Part shown: positions 5,721 to 5,941 of the stretch, piece after piece
How the letters are laid out: the number at the start of each line of letters is the position of its first letter
Position numbering within the stretch: the stretch's first letter is position 1
Assembly: GCA_030840615.1 (NCBI GenBank)
Contig: JAVEEE010000201.1
Coordinates: 1-5,941, forward strand
Length of the DNA stretch: 5,941 nucleotides
From: Frankiaceae bacterium
GTDB taxonomy: Bacteria; Actinomycetota; Actinomycetes; JAFAQI01
Reading direction: 5' to 3'
Program-made: the position numbers and the translations under genes
Notes under the pieces: generated by a model
Told to the model about the DNA's origin: nothing
Databases searched by the model: none
Seen by the model: the letters and a program-made list of their open reading frames with translations, nothing else

Positions 5721-5940
5721 TCGCGACTCCCACCACGGCCGGCTTGTCGGCGTACATGACCAAGCTCTTGCCGAGCAATGGATTGAGCGTCTGCTCGGCC
5801 GCACGCGTCAGCCACGGTTTCTTCATGATGTCCCACACCAGGACCTGGTGGTAGGCGCGCGACGGGAGGCTGTCGCGGCCGAGTGCACAGTTGAGCCACC
5901 AGTAGGGCGAGTGCAGTGCGTGCGCGTGATGGCGGCCCGC
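5707..5940 (-). CDS. Probable class I SAM methyltransferase, C-terminal part (cut by window edge)
   Basis: Only the last 77 residues are inside the window; the frame is open to the edge. The visible sequence includes HALHSPYWWLNCALG (8-22 of the fragment), RAYHQVLVWDIMKKPWLTR (28-46) and LNPLLGKSLVMYADKP (52-67). I remember this ending from actinobacterial class I SAM methyltransferases encoded directly before the prenyltransferase-like gene, but the SAM-binding motifs lie outside the window, so the assignment rests on C-terminal resemblance. Its stop TGA (5707-5709) lies inside the downstream toroid gene, a 14-base overlap that points to a shared transcript and translational coupling. Confidence 0.6.
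   Translation of the reverse strand, partial: AGRHHAHALHSPYWWLNCALGRDSLPSRAYHQVLVWDIMKKPWLTRAAEQTLNPLLGKSLVMYADKPAVVGVASAAA
5727..5731 (-). promoter_or_regulatory. Ribosome binding site of the toroid protein gene (GGGAG)
   Basis: Read on the minus strand, GGGAG lies 6 bases before GTG 5720, inside the upstream gene. It supports this start over the in-frame ATG at 5804, whose extra residues would be an out-of-frame reading of the upstream gene. Confidence 0.65.
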
Positions 5941-5941
5941 A

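Noticed and set aside
5118..5759. 213-residue plus-strand open frame
   Set aside because: It is antisense to the toroid gene, which has the better start signal and recognisable family motifs.
5721..5804. N-terminal extension of the toroid protein to ATG 5804
   Set aside because: The added residues are an out-of-frame reading of the upstream gene's conserved C-terminus; GTG 5720 has a good ribosome binding site.

Overview
The window looks like chromosomal DNA from a high-G+C actinomycete. Almost every third codon position is G or C, GTG starts are common, Shine-Dalgarno sites are often weak, genes overlap or nearly touch, and one product belongs to an F420-dependent oxidoreductase family typical of Actinomycetota. 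I see no tRNA, rRNA, insertion sequence, CRISPR array or phage signature. The genus cannot be fixed from the sequence alone.

Layout. (1) At 67-738 (minus) lies a gene for a membrane-anchored, proline-rich protein ending in a strongly His/Gly/Asp/Glu-rich tail. (2) A 210-base divergent intergenic region (739-948) holds a -10-like box that would give a leaderless or near-leaderless start for the next gene, two ATCGGCCG repeats two helical turns apart, and a small hairpin. (3) Five plus-strand genes (949-4655) are packed with gaps of -4, 16, 10 and 4 bases, so they probably form one operon: NfeD-like membrane protein, SPFH/stomatin-like protein, F420-dependent LLM-class oxidoreductase, TesB-like double-hotdog thioesterase, and a class I SAM methyltransferase of the Methyltransf_24 type. 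(4) Converging on these are two minus-strand genes: a 'prenyltransferase-like' alpha/alpha-toroid protein (4626-5720), and upstream of it the C-terminal 77 residues of another protein, probably a class I SAM methyltransferase, cut by the window edge (5707-5940). The convergent genes overlap by 30 bases.

How the genes may work together. NfeD and SPFH proteins are a well-known pair that forms membrane microdomains. The LLM oxidoreductase and the thioesterase suggest redox and thioester chemistry on a lipid-like or acyl-CoA substrate. The methyltransferase probably belongs functionally with the convergent toroid/methyltransferase pair, because I recall such families lying together in actinomycete genomes. 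The pathway product is unknown and I do not claim one.

There is no clear novel defence or mobile system here. The most interesting points are the codon-registered antisense overlap, in which a normally rare CTA leucine codon of one gene provides the TAG stop of the other; the uncharacterised toroid/methyltransferase group; the His-rich surface-type protein; and a five-codon mini-ORF that bridges two operon genes.
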